This document shows positions 44,162 through 52,736 of a stretch of DNA of 64,000 bases, in pieces; position 1 is the stretch's first letter, and the number at the start of each line of letters is the position of its first letter. Under the pieces are notes generated by a model. The model saw only the letters and a list, made by a program, of their open reading frames with translations, had not been told where the DNA came from and did not search any database. The DNA is from CAYUET01 sp964443875 (GTDB lineage Bacteria; Auribacterota; JAFGBW01): positions 1-64,000 of the forward strand of contig CAYUET010000014.1 of the NCBI GenBank assembly GCA_964443875.1, read 5' to 3'. The position numbers and the translations under genes are program-made.

Positions 44162-44968
44162 CTACAACAAAAAACCCTTGAGTTTTTCTGTCAGTTTCCC
44201 GTGCCCTGCACCGTTTGAAATCAGAATCCCCTTATCTGCCTTGAAATCAGGGAATTTCATCACGATGGGGTTACCGGAAAAATCTGTTGCACAGCCCCCG
44301 GCGCCTTCTATCAACGCTATAGGGGCGCATAAATCCCACACATTGATCTGAGCTCCTGCATAAAAGAGATAATCCGCCTCCCCGAGACAAATCCTCAATA
44401 CTTTCCCGCCCACAGAACCCTGTATTATTTCTTTTTCCGGACCCAGGAGTCGTTTTATTTCCGCATAGCGTTTACCGTAATAATGGGAGGAAATCAGAAT
44501 CTTGTTTCCATCCTGATTCTGAGGACACAAAAGCACCTTCACAAAGGTGTTCTCATTTTCATAAAAGGCCCCCACCCCTTTTCCCCCATAGGCACATTCG
44601 CTGGTTACCGGTACATAGACAAGTCCGAGCCTGGGGCTTCCTTCAACCGCAAGCCCTATATGAATGGAAAACTCACCGTTTTTTTTCACAAATTCTTTGG
44701 TCCCGTCCAGCGGATCCACAAACCAGAATCTTCCGTTCCGGCTCCCTGCCTCCCTTGTCCCGGATTCCTCACTGACAATCGCATCATCAGGGAAGGCTTC
44801 TTTCAATCCGCTTACAATCAGCCGATCAGAAGCCAGATCCGCCTCTGTAACAGGGCCCATCTGTTTTTCCTTCTCAGTCACGGAAAAATCAGAATGATAG
44901 ACAGTCAGAATAAGTCTTGAAGCCTCCGAGGCCAGTTTTTTCATCACCTGAATTTCCTTTGAATACAT
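44162..44968 (-). CDS. CysQ-like 3'(2'),5'-bisphosphate nucleotidase / inositol monophosphatase family
   Basis: 268 residues. Metal-site motifs are present in order: PVTEADLASDRLI, IVSEESG, FWFVDPLDGTKEFV (WxDPxDGT variant), and VWDLCAPIALIEGAGG near the C-terminus. The DGTKEF sequence and overall spacing fit CysQ, which dephosphorylates 3'-phosphoadenosine 5'-phosphate from sulfate assimilation, better than a pure inositol phosphatase. AAAGGG precedes the ATG. It reads toward mreB, 92 bases away. Confidence 0.85.
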   Translation of the reverse strand: MYSKEIQVMKKLASEASRLILTVYHSDFSVTEKEKQMGPVTEADLASDRLIVSGLKEAFPDDAIVSEESGTREAGSRNGRFWFVDPLDGTKEFVKKNGEFSIHIGLAVEGSPRLGLVYVPVTSECAYGGKGVGAFYENENTFVKVLLCPQNQDGNKILISSHYYGKRYAEIKRLLGPEKEIIQGSVGGKVLRICLGEADYLFYAGAQINVWDLCAPIALIEGAGGCATDFSGNPIVMKFPDFKADKGILISNGAGHGKLTEKLKGFLL

Positions 44969-45115
44969 ATCTGCCCTTTCTGTCTTTTCCAGCTTTTACG
45001 AATGCCCGTTTGATGATAATTTATCAAAAAAAAAATAGAAATGAAAAAACTTGCGTTTTAAATGATAAATGGATAGTTGTTTTTAAAAAATAACGGATCC
45101 GAAGGGGTGTTAAAA

Positions 45116-45526
45116 ATGTTTTTTTCATTTTTCAAGAAATTGTTTTCAAAGAAAAAGGGGAAAGAAAAAAGAGCAGACCCCAGAATATTAAAAGTTTTTA
45201 TTGCCCAATGCATAAGCTCCGGAATTAAATCTTTTACCACGGTTGTCAATATCTCATCTGTGGGAATGGGGATGGTTTTGGATAAACCGCTGACCATAAG
45301 CGAAAAAATTACAGTGATCCTCCAGCATGAATTTAGAAACGGGACGTATGATTCAAAACTCATAAATCTACCCCTTCCGTCAAAGGTCGTCTGGATCAAA
45401 GAAGAGAAAGCCTCTGCAAAAAATGCGAAAGATGCTGGACAAGAAAAACAATTTCGGGTAGGACTTGAATTGTTGCCTCTTTCAAAAGATATTGAGGCCC
45501 GTTATAACAGCTTGATGAATAATTAA
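45116..45526 (+). CDS. PilZ-domain c-di-GMP-binding protein
   Basis: 136 residues. After a basic, Phe-rich N-terminal helix come the c-di-GMP ligand motifs: RxxxR as R19-ADP-R23, and N45-x-S-x-x-G50 in VVNISSVGMG, with the usual spacing. The ATG at 45116 follows AAGGGG by about eight bases; an upstream in-frame TTG is less likely. The PilZ fold suggests an effector that reads the output of diguanylate cyclases such as the one at 48475-49434. tRNA-Leu follows six bases after the stop. Confidence 0.88.
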   Translation: MFFSFFKKLFSKKKGKEKRADPRILKVFIAQCISSGIKSFTTVVNISSVGMGMVLDKPLTISEKITVILQHEFRNGTYDSKLINLPLPSKVVWIKEEKASAKNAKDAGQEKQFRVGLELLPLSKDIEARYNSLMNN

Positions 45527-45531
45527 TCTTT

Positions 45532-45614
45532 GCCGAAGTGGCGAAATGGCAGACGCGTAAGCCTCAGGTGCTTATGAGAGTAATCTCATGGGGGTTCGAG
45601 TCCCTTCTTCGGCA
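45532..45614 (+). tRNA. tRNA-Leu (anticodon CAG)
   Basis: Class II tRNA with acceptor GCCGAAG/CTTCGGC, anticodon stem TAAGC/GCTTA and loop CTCAGGT, giving CAG at 34-36. A variable arm (TGAGAGTAATCTCA) follows and the T loop is TTCGAGT. Discriminator A, no encoded CCA. TTTTTT directly downstream may serve in termination. Confidence 0.95.
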
Positions 45615-46038
45615 TTTTTTATTTCTTATGAAGTATCAGGAACTTATGTATTAAAATTAATTTAATACTTTTTATGAATTTATATCTTCCTGATTTTTTC
45701 ATTTCACCATTAATATTGCTCTGATCCATTTCATTTTTTACATCGTGAACACAGGCGAAGGATTCAATCCTAATAAACAGGGATTCGTCACTCCTATACG
45801 CCCTCAGGATGACAAAAAACCAAGTGGAGGAAGATGTTTGCCCGTATATTGCTCGAAAAACAAAATCGAATTCTTTTAGTGCCAGACCATTCAATCACTC
45901 AAAACCCAATAATGACTGCAATCCCAAAAAATAACGCACAGCCCTCCTGTATCCAGGCATCGAATTTCATTCTATTTATCATTTTTAAAACACTACATTT
46001 CCCCAATATTAATAAAAAATACCGCATTATATCCATTA
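45615..46038 (+). other. Intergenic region before ilvB with a decayed repeat
   Basis: About 420 bases without a convincing gene. It contains the decayed dispersed repeat at 45741-45813. A frame ending in several Ile codons (stop at 46041-46043) runs through the end of this stretch, but it lacks a start with a ribosome site. Confidence 0.5.
45741..45813. repeat. Degenerate palindromic intergenic repeat
   Basis: The left arm CATCGTGAACACAGGCGAAG and the right arm, which reads on the minus strand GTCATCCTGAGGGCGTATAG, are imperfect inverted copies around GGATTC...GGATTC. This is the style of dispersed repeats of the form GTCATCCTGAG...GAATCC common in some bacterial genomes. Only one copy is in this window. 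Confidence 0.4.
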
Positions 46039-46087
46039 TTTAGCTCAATTTAGTTTGTTTTCAAACTAAATTGAGCTAAATTTTTTT
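46039..46087 (+). terminator. 20-bp-stem hairpin with T-run upstream of ilvB
   Basis: TTTAGCTCAATTTAGTTTG (46039-46057) is followed by four T and its exact reverse complement (46062-46080), then seven T. It has the form of a very strong rho-independent terminator in the ilvB direction, about 80 bases before the start codon. A promoter-like pair lies after it, so it may insulate ilvB from read-through out of tRNA-Leu; an attenuator role is the alternative. Confidence 0.7.
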
Positions 46088-46102
46088 AAAATTTCATTGA
46101 AA

Positions 46103-46131
46103 TTAACCGTTAATATAATTTAAGATACAAT
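46103..46131 (+). promoter_or_regulatory. Putative sigma-70 promoter of ilvBN
   Basis: TTAACC (46103-46108), a 17-base spacer and TACAAT (46126-46131) lie about 37 bases before the ilvB ATG and just after the long hairpin. A second TATAAT-like box (TATAAT within GTTAATATAATTT) is nearby. Confidence 0.5.
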
Positions 46132-46167
46132 AAAACAAACCTTTATTTATAAATGGAGAAAAATAAA

Positions 46168-47883
46168 ATGAAATCCCAAAGAAATGGTGCTGAAACCATT
46201 ATTGAGTGCCTGAAAAGAGAAGGAGTTGAATATATTTTTGGTTATCCCGGCGGTGCTGTAATCCCAATCCTGGATGCCGTTCTGAACTGCGGAATCAAAT
46301 TTATTCTCACCCGGCATGAACAGGGTGCAATTCACATTGCAGACGGATACGCCAGAGCAACCGGAAAACCCGGAGTCGCACTGGTAACGAGCGGTCCTGG
46401 CGCAACCAACGCCATCACAGGCCTTCTTACCGCCTATACAGACTCTGTTCCCGTGATTGTTCTTTGTGGTCAGACCATTACCCCTTTTCTGGGCAAAGAC
46501 GCCTTTCAGGAAGCGGATATCTTCGGAATCAGCATGCCGGTTGTCAAACACAGCTACCTGCTTAAAGATGTGAACAGCATTCCCAGAATTTTCAAAGAGG
46601 CTTTTTATCTTGCCTCTTCAGGAAGACCGGGCCCCGTGCTGATCGATATTCCCAAAGACATTGCCACAACCCCCTGCACCGCGGATTTCACGGATGAAAT
46701 AGATCTTCCGGGGTATTCCTTTGTTGAAAAACCAAATACAGCCCTTATTATTAAAGCAGTAGAAGCTCTCTCCAAGGCTTTAAAACCGCTTCTGCTCATT
46801 GGTCACGGATGCATTATTTCCGATGCGGGGAAGGAGTTGAAAGCTCTGGCAGAAAAACTCCAGATCCCGATTGTCACCACCCTTCTGGGAAAAGGAGCGA
46901 TTCCTGAAAATCATGAACTATGTTTCGGCATGCTGGGGATGCACGGCACAGCTTACGCCAACAAGGCAGTACTGGAATGTGACCTCATTTTCTCCATCGG
47001 ATCACGCTGGGATGACCGCATTACAGGAAAACTCAGTGAATTCTGCTCAAAAGCCTTTAAAATTCATGCCGATATTGATCCGGCCGAATTCGGCAAGGTT
47101 TTAAAACCGGATCTTTTCATCCTTGGGGATGCCAAGCATATTCTTCAGGAACTCCATCAGCATGCCGGACGGCTTAAAACAGAAGACTGGCTTAAAACGC
47201 TGAACAAATACCGCAAACAGTATCCCCTGAAATATTCCAAACAGGGCGGACTGCATGCTCAATACGTGATCGACCGGATCTATCATCTCACCAAAGGAGA
47301 AGCGATTATCACAACAGGAGTCGGCCAGCACCAGATGTGGGCAGCACAGTTCTGCAAGACGCATCATCCCCGTCACTGGATTTCTTCCGGAGGTGCAGGA
47401 ACCATGGGCTTCGGACTTCCTTCCGCCATTGGTGCACAATTCGGGAAACCCGGAAAAACCGTCGTTCTCGTGGACGGCGACGGGGGATTTCAGATGACCT
47501 GCTTTGAACTCTCTACAGCCGCCATTCATAAACTTCCTATCAAAATGGTCGTCATCAACAATAAATACCTTGGAATGGTTCGCCAGTGGCAGCAGCTTTT
47601 CTATGACAACAAGCTTTCAGGCGTTGATCTGGAAGGGAACCCTGATTTCGTAACTCTTGCAGAGGCTTATGGAATCAAGGCATTCAGGATCAGAAGAAAT
47701 GCAGATGTGGATAAAATTCTTAAAGCCGCACTGCAGTACAATGAAGGCCCCTGCCTTATTGATGCTGAAGTGGTGAAAGAAGACAATGTCTTCCCGATGA
47801 TTCCTGCGGGGGCACCCTATTCAGGCATGCTGATTGAAAGCCCCTTAAATAAAAAGCTCGATAAACCCACAGGAAGCACATAA
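46168..47883 (+). CDS. ilvB: Acetolactate synthase large subunit
   Basis: 571 residues. ThDP-dependent enzyme joining two pyruvates (or pyruvate and 2-oxobutyrate) in the first common step of Val, Leu and Ile synthesis. Marks: GYPGGAVIPILDA, catalytic Glu E51 in RHEQGAIHIADGYARATG, and the ThDP-Mg motif VDGDGGFQMTCFELSTA. I start at 46168 because GGAG sits nine bases upstream; an ATG at 46153 in the same frame lacks a ribosome site. ilvN follows after 52 bases. Confidence 0.97.
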   Translation: MKSQRNGAETIIECLKREGVEYIFGYPGGAVIPILDAVLNCGIKFILTRHEQGAIHIADGYARATGKPGVALVTSGPGATNAITGLLTAYTDSVPVIVLCGQTITPFLGKDAFQEADIFGISMPVVKHSYLLKDVNSIPRIFKEAFYLASSGRPGPVLIDIPKDIATTPCTADFTDEIDLPGYSFVEKPNTALIIKAVEALSKALKPLLLIGHGCIISDAGKELKALAEKLQIPIVTTLLGKGAIPENHELCFGMLGMHGTAYANKAVLECDLIFSIGSRWDDRITGKLSEFCSKAFKIHADIDPAEFGKVLKPDLFILGDAKHILQELHQHAGRLKTEDWLKTLNKYRKQYPLKYSKQGGLHAQYVIDRIYHLTKGEAIITTGVGQHQMWAAQFCKTHHPRHWISSGGAGTMGFGLPSAIGAQFGKPGKTVVLVDGDGGFQMTCFELSTAAIHKLPIKMVVINNKYLGMVRQWQQLFYDNKLSGVDLEGNPDFVTLAEAYGIKAFRIRRNADVDKILKAALQYNEGPCLIDAEVVKEDNVFPMIPAGAPYSGMLIESPLNKKLDKPTGST

Positions 47884-47935
47884 ACAAAGAACAACCCTGA
47901 AACATTTAAAAAAGATTAAACAATAAGGATTACTT

Positions 47936-48433
47936 ATGCACACAACAATGAAACACACCATCAGCTTACTTGTTAACAACAAGCCGGGAGTTCTGGTAAG
48001 AATCGCACACGTTTTTGCACGCCGGGGTTTCAATATCGACTCCCTGGTCGTAAGCCCTACTGCAGATCCCCGATTTTCCTCCATGACCATTTCCTCAACC
48101 GGAGTCCACGACTCCCTGGATCAGATCATCCGCCAGGTGACAAAACTGGTTGACGTGGTTCATGCCAAGGAACACAACCCGGAAGATTCCTTAAGCCGGG
48201 AAGTCGCCCTGTTCAAGGTTTCTTTTAAATCCGAACAGAGGACAGAAATTCTGCAGATCGTACAGCATTTCAAAGGAGAAACCATCGATTTCAGCCTGAA
48301 TACCCTTGTTATCCAGGTAACAGGAAGCAGTGAAAAACTGGACTCCGTGGAAAAACTTCTTCAGAACTACAAACTAATTGAAATGATTCGTACCGGTAAG
48401 GTCGTGATCACCAGAGGCAATAAAACGACTTAG
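47936..48433 (+). CDS. ilvN: Acetolactate synthase small (regulatory) subunit
   Basis: 165 residues with an N-terminal ACT domain (HTISLLVNNKPGVLVRIAHVFARRGFNIDSLVV) that senses branched-chain amino acids and a C-terminal ALS_ss_C domain (about 80-160, REVALFKVSFKSEQRTEILQ). It restores full activity and feedback control to IlvB. AAGGA seven bases before the ATG supports the start. Confidence 0.96.
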   Translation: MHTTMKHTISLLVNNKPGVLVRIAHVFARRGFNIDSLVVSPTADPRFSSMTISSTGVHDSLDQIIRQVTKLVDVVHAKEHNPEDSLSREVALFKVSFKSEQRTEILQIVQHFKGETIDFSLNTLVIQVTGSSEKLDSVEKLLQNYKLIEMIRTGKVVITRGNKTT

Positions 48434-48441
48434 CTATAAAC

Positions 48442-48475
48442 AAGGGAAGCAGGGAGTTTATCCCTGCTTTCCCTT
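48442..48475. terminator. Hairpin between ilvN and the GGDEF gene
   Basis: AAGGGAAGCAGGGA pairs with TCCCTGCTTTCCCTT around GTTTA (one bulge), between two convergent genes. The T-run is short, so termination strength is uncertain. Confidence 0.7.
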
Positions 48476-49434
48476 TATTGAACGAAAAGACAGGTGTTTT
48501 TATCTTTTTTCACACTCAAAAGGGCCTGATCAGCTTTTTGAATCAGAAGGGCATCCTCCTCTCCGGCTTCGGGGTAAGAAACGCCTCCGATGCAGATGGT
48601 GACCGGCTCCTTGACCAATACCCCGTCAGCAGCATGACCTACCAGAATATTTTCCCGTACTAATTCCATAACACGCCGGGAAAAAACAAAGGCCCCCTCT
48701 CTTGCGGTTTCAGGAAGAATAAAAGCAAATTCATCCCCTCCATATCTGAACAGCATATCTGAAGCCCGGCTTGCCTTCTTCAAAGTGAGAGCCACATTTT
48801 TCAGGATTTCATCCCCTTTGGGATGTCCGAAGCGGTCATTAATCGTCTTAAATTTATCAATATCCATCAAAAGCAGAGAAAAAGGATTGTTATACCGCTT
48901 GGAACGCAGAATCTCATTCTTCAGCAGGGTATCAAACATTCTGCGGTTGTATAATTCAGTAAGTCCATCCCGTCTTGAAAGCTGCTTATAATAATCCGAC
49001 TGGGAAGCGATTCTCTTCAAAAGAATATTTTCTACGGCTCTTTTCAGTATCAGTACAAAGTGATCATTGGAAAAAGGCTTGGTGATGAAATCCCAGGCCC
49101 CGGCCTTCATACATTCCACGGCAAGGTCAATGGTGGCATACCCCGTGATCATCAGGATATTCACCCAGGGGTCTGTCTGCTTGATCTTCTTCAGGAGGTC
49201 CATGCCTGTCATTTTCCCGGAAAGACGTATATCCAGAACAATGATCTGATGATAGCCTTCGCGGTATTTGAGCAGGCCTTCTTCGGCGCTTGAAGCCAGC
49301 TCTACCTTGTAACCCAGGGAATCGTCAATCACTTCCCTCAAAAGTTCGCGCATAATTTCTTCATCATCCACCAGAAGAATGTGAATTTCCTCATCCGTCT
49401 TTACGACTTCCATAGAATCAAAATTTTCGCTCAT
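48475..49434 (-). CDS. Receiver-GGDEF diguanylate cyclase
   Basis: 319 residues. The receiver domain has VDDEE and phosphoacceptor D68 (IIVLDIRLSGKMTG). The GGDEF domain has an intact active site YGGDEF (232-236) and an inhibitory I-site R223-A-S-D226 exactly five residues before it, so it should make c-di-GMP under product feedback. The architecture is like a single-receiver PleD or WspR. No histidine kinase is adjacent. The PilZ protein at 45116 is a possible reader of its product. The Shine-Dalgarno is weak. Confidence 0.93.
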   Translation of the reverse strand: MSENFDSMEVVKTDEEIHILLVDDEEIMRELLREVIDDSLGYKVELASSAEEGLLKYREGYHQIIVLDIRLSGKMTGMDLLKKIKQTDPWVNILMITGYATIDLAVECMKAGAWDFITKPFSNDHFVLILKRAVENILLKRIASQSDYYKQLSRRDGLTELYNRRMFDTLLKNEILRSKRYNNPFSLLLMDIDKFKTINDRFGHPKGDEILKNVALTLKKASRASDMLFRYGGDEFAFILPETAREGAFVFSRRVMELVRENILVGHAADGVLVKEPVTICIGGVSYPEAGEEDALLIQKADQALLSVKKDKNTCLFVQ

Positions 49435-49904
49435 ACGCTTTACTTTCTGATTTTATAAAATTCATGGAAAAAAAATAGAAATTTTATTGTAGTTTTACTT
49501 CTCTGCTCAAAAAACTCAAGAAAATTCGAAGGATTTATCACGTCTCGGAAAAATCCTTCAAATTCTTAATCGTATTACAATAGAACAGAGAACTATGTGA
49601 TTACGATTTTTTTCCACGCTGAGATTGGCTCTCAGGTTCCCTGTACATAGGAAATTCCTTAAGTTCACCCTCCGAAAGCTTATAAAAAACTCTCTTTAAA
49701 TGCTCAATCCCCCTTACTAGGATTGAGAGAGAATTCTCCGGAACAGATTACTGTATCAAATAAACAGAGAATAAAAGAGTAATAAGAAATATTTATTTCA
49801 TGATTATGAATAAATTAAGGAATTGACTTTACTTCTGAAGAGATAACTGTATATATTATTAAGCATAAATATTAATTTAAAAATTAACTTTTAATATAAA
49901 AAAT
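49435..49904. other. Gene-free region with small inverted repeats
   Basis: 470 AT-rich bases without a credible gene. Two clear hairpins are seen: GAAGGATTT...AAATCCTTC and CTCAATCC-CCCTTACTA-GGATTGAG. The left part must hold the promoter of the leftward GGDEF gene and the right part that of the secreted protein at 49905. A small RNA is possible but unproven. Confidence 0.45.
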
Positions 49905-50534
49905 ATGTCGAATACATATAAAATAATACTTTTTTATTTTCTCCTGAACCTCCTCTTGGTCAATATCTCTATCTTTTCAAATGCAGAAATCCCCATGGGA
50001 GCGAATAAATTTGACACCATACGCCTGGAATATTCCTTAAAAGGGAAATACCAGACCGGCAAAGAAACATTCATTCAAAAACAGAACAAGACCTCCCGTG
50101 AAGTATACCTGGAAACCAATATTCTTTCCAAAAAATTCATGGAACACACTCTGGAAATCGATGACGGCGTAAATTTCTACCGCATAAATCTGATCAACAA
50201 AACAGGCATGAAACTCCCTTCTCTTAACAGCCTGAAAAAACAGATGGTTGCCAACAATCCACAGATCTTCAAAGCCGGAAATAAAAATCCGTTAAGCATC
50301 GCCCCTCCGCATGGACTGACCGACAAAAAAGAAACCATCCTGGACAGAGAATGCAAGGTTTACTTCTACAACAACAAATGGATTTACATCTGGGAAGACA
50401 TTATTCTTGAGGAAATACAGGATGAAATGGATAAATTCATCAAAAAGGCAGAAAAACTTGAGGTCAACAACACTATCGAGGATTCGAGTTTCCAGGTCCC
50501 TAACGATATCAAGTTTCAAAGCAAGCCCGAATAA
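49905..50534 (+). CDS. Secreted protein, possibly DUF4412/LolA-like
   Basis: 209 residues with a signal peptide (about 1-26, ending FSNA). The mature part is lysine-rich and beta-like: IRLEYSLKGKYQTGKETFIQ, then a segment ILDRECKVYFYNNKWIYIWEDIIL and the ending FQVPNDIKFQSKPE. The order (a strand ladder, then a conserved Cys near a Tyr-rich strand, then a VP-x-D-I-K close) recalls LolA/DUF4412-type lipoprotein-carrier-like folds, but I cannot confirm it. It stands alone between two gene-poor stretches. Confidence 0.65.
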   Translation: MSNTYKIILFYFLLNLLLVNISIFSNAEIPMGANKFDTIRLEYSLKGKYQTGKETFIQKQNKTSREVYLETNILSKKFMEHTLEIDDGVNFYRINLINKTGMKLPSLNSLKKQMVANNPQIFKAGNKNPLSIAPPHGLTDKKETILDRECKVYFYNNKWIYIWEDIILEEIQDEMDKFIKKAEKLEVNNTIEDSSFQVPNDIKFQSKPE

Positions 50535-50832
50535 TAATTCAAAAATCAGTTTCTTTTACAGTTTTGTAATATTGTAATTATAAGCTCCTCATGAGTTTCA
50601 CCCGTTAGACGTCCCAAAAGGTGTTACACCGTTTTCCCTTTTCTGAAACTTATTTTCTGAGATCCTTGTTGAAATGGAGGCCACTTTATAAAAATAATGA
50701 AGTTTACCAGAATAAACAGCATCTCCTAAAACAGCCGTTTTTTGCAGCTCAAAGGGTTGACGGGTTGACACTCTTTCCCTTTTTTATTAAAAAATGGATT
50801 AGGAATTCCATTCTCACGGCAAAGGAGGGTTC
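50535..50832. other. Intergenic region before the glycosyltransferase
   Basis: About 300 bases in which I see no convincing gene, promoter or terminator. The last bases give the strong Shine-Dalgarno AAAGGAGGGTTC of the next gene. Confidence 0.4.
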
Positions 50833-51999
50833 TTGAAAGTCCTTTATATCACTCCCTATAACAATCAGGATTTTGTAGGATATTACAGAACCTATACTAT
50901 TGTTGAAGGCCTTAAAAATTGCGGTACAGACTGCGACATCCTGTATTTAAGAAACAATAAGAACAATCTGTTTTCAGGAGATAAGCGCTATGATGTCATT
51001 GTATTCCAGAGGACCATTTTTTCTAACGGTATGGCGTTTTTCAATAATGTAAAAAAACATGCCACCTTTGAAAATCACTCACCTCTGATGATTTTTGACA
51101 TTGATGATCTGCTTTGGGAGAGAGAACAGATTCCTGAATTTTTCAAGAAAATAAATTACTTCTTTAATGAGGAAGTGATTGAATTCTTATTAAAAGAATC
51201 CGATCTGGTCACTGTCTCCACCCCTCTGCTTGCTTTAAAGGCCCAGAAATTCAACACAAACACCTATGTTCTGAAAAACTGTATAGAGGAAAAATTTATT
51301 TCTCCGAAAAAATATTCAAAAAATGAAGAAACAATTTTCGGATTTATGGCCGGAAAAACACACCATGAAGAATTCATGTGGCTGCTTGATATCCTTTCGG
51401 AAATTAGTTTAACCAGAAAAATTCATTTCCGTGTTTTAGGCGATTTTAAGGCCNNNNNNNNNNAAATCACCCCCCCTGTGCCATACGAAAACATGTTTGA
51501 TTTTTTCAGGTCATGCAGCGTAGGTCTCAATCCCCGGTTTCAGGGAGAATTTAATGACTGCAAGTCAGAAAACAGGTTTTTAGAATTTGGCGCGGCCGGG
51601 GTCCCTCTCCTTTCCAGCCCAACAGGAATATTTTCCGATGTCCTTAAAGATAATAAGAACGGTTTTCTTGCCTCTACGCGTGAAGAATGGATAAATAAAA
51701 TCCTATACCTTCTTGATAATCCTGATACCCTGCCTCAGGCTGGAATGAATGCCCGAAGGACAATTTTGCAGAATTACATTCCCAGGATTATTGCTGAAAA
51801 TTTTATTTTAAAAATTACAGAAGAAATGATCCGCCTTAAAAAGGGTACTCTCTTCAATATAATAAAAACATTGGAATATCTTTCATCAAAATCCACAAGC
51901 AAAGAAATGGCTTCAAAGATAAAATCATTAATCGGTAATATTTTAAATTTAGTAAAACAGAATAACTCTCAAAAAAGATCCGATCAGTATTTACCCTAA
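50833..51999 (+). CDS. GT4-like glycosyltransferase (contains assembly gap)
   Basis: About 388 residues with two Rossmann halves as in GT-B glycosyltransferases. Marks are the N-terminal MKVLYITPYNNQDFVGYYR and the donor-side segment KSENRFLEFGAAGVPLLSSPTGIF, which has the EFGAAGVPLL motif of family 4. Ten Ns at 51454-51463 replace four codons; the frame continues across them, which suggests the gap size is close to right. The start is TTG behind a strong AAAGGAGGG, since no ATG is in range. Acceptor unknown; a role in surface polysaccharide or glycoprotein synthesis is possible. Confidence 0.82.
   Translation: MKVLYITPYNNQDFVGYYRTYTIVEGLKNCGTDCDILYLRNNKNNLFSGDKRYDVIVFQRTIFSNGMAFFNNVKKHATFENHSPLMIFDIDDLLWEREQIPEFFKKINYFFNEEVIEFLLKESDLVTVSTPLLALKAQKFNTNTYVLKNCIEEKFISPKKYSKNEETIFGFMAGKTHHEEFMWLLDILSEISLTRKIHFRVLGDFKAXXXXITPPVPYENMFDFFRSCSVGLNPRFQGEFNDCKSENRFLEFGAAGVPLLSSPTGIFSDVLKDNKNGFLASTREEWINKILYLLDNPDTLPQAGMNARRTILQNYIPRIIAENFILKITEEMIRLKKGTLFNIIKTLEYLSSKSTSKEMASKIKSLIGNILNLVKQNNSQKRSDQYLP
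51454..51463. other. 10-base assembly gap
   Basis: Ten Ns inside the glycosyltransferase gene. It marks a scaffold join or low-quality stretch, and the window is therefore from an assembled, probably metagenomic, sequence. Confidence 0.95.
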
Positions 52000-52249
52000 A
52001 ATTGCATAAAAAATCAGAAAAAAACCATTTAAATCCTGATAAATCAATCCTTCCAGTCCCACTATGGACTTCAATCTTTGGGTACAAATTGTACCCAATC
52101 TCGTATTCAGGCAAAAACAACCTTTTGTCTGCGCAAGCCTGTTTTGAGAGGGTCAAACAGGCATTACATCCCGAATATTTGTAGCATACGCAGAAAATTC
52201 GGGTTAATAATTCCATGTAAAAGAGTATACATAAAAGCTCTCATGTGGG
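52000..52249. other. Short gene-free region with three hairpins
   Basis: 250 bases between convergent genes. It contains the palindrome GGGTACAAATTGTACCC (52080-52096), CCTGTTT-N10-AAACAGG (52138-52161) and CCCGAAT...ATTCGGG. They may act in termination for both neighbours or fold a small RNA; none has a long T-run. Confidence 0.4.
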
Positions 52250-52657
52250 TCATTGTTCTTTGCTCTTCCGTCTCAATTCAAAGACATGCACGATCACAAA
52301 CGCTATAAGGGCAAAAATAAAGAATACCAGCAGCATCCATGCAATCCCCTGAAGAGTCTCTATTATTGTCCTGTAAACTTCAAGCACCCAGCGTGACCTG
52401 GTCAATTCAACAACCTGGGCGTGTTGCGGATACTGGGGGGCTGTTATGTACTGTTCAATCTTGTAAAGATTTACGCCACTTGAAATCCCGGTAACATACA
52501 TTGCAAAGCGCAAATACTTCGACCATGCCTTGCTGATGACATCAGAGATAATCCGATCGAGAATGGATTCTACAGGTTTATGAAACATCTGCACGACAAT
52601 GAAAGATACCCCGAGAGCAATAAGAAAAGTTACACTGAGAAGTGTTATGAATAACAT
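52250..52657 (-). CDS. Two-helix membrane protein, unknown
   Basis: 135 residues: one helix at the N-terminus (about 1-24, LFITLLSVTFLIALGVSFIV), a soluble middle that includes HAQVVELTRSRWVLEVYRTI, and a C-terminal helix (about 104-126). AAGGAG eight bases before the ATG supports it as a real gene. It follows the patatin gene by 79 bases on the same strand. Family not recognised. Confidence 0.75.
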   Translation of the reverse strand: MLFITLLSVTFLIALGVSFIVVQMFHKPVESILDRIISDVISKAWSKYLRFAMYVTGISSGVNLYKIEQYITAPQYPQHAQVVELTRSRWVLEVYRTIIETLQGIAWMLLVFFIFALIAFVIVHVFELRRKSKEQ

Positions 52658-52736
52658 TGCTGATCTCCTTTATGCGGATTGTTCTGTTCCCGTAAATATA
52701 TTTTCATCACATCCCGATTTTGGTATTGATAAATTT

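Noticed and set aside
45619..45894. Leftward 91-codon frame after tRNA-Leu
   Set aside because: It is mostly translated dispersed repeat and AT-rich sequence.
45834..46043. ilv leader peptide rich in Ile codons
   Set aside because: The region is AT-rich so Ile codons are expected, there is no ribosome site, and no competing antiterminator pairing to the long hairpin was seen.
50621..50836. 71-codon frame before the glycosyltransferase
   Set aside because: No ribosome site, no recognisable features, and it ends on the next gene's start.
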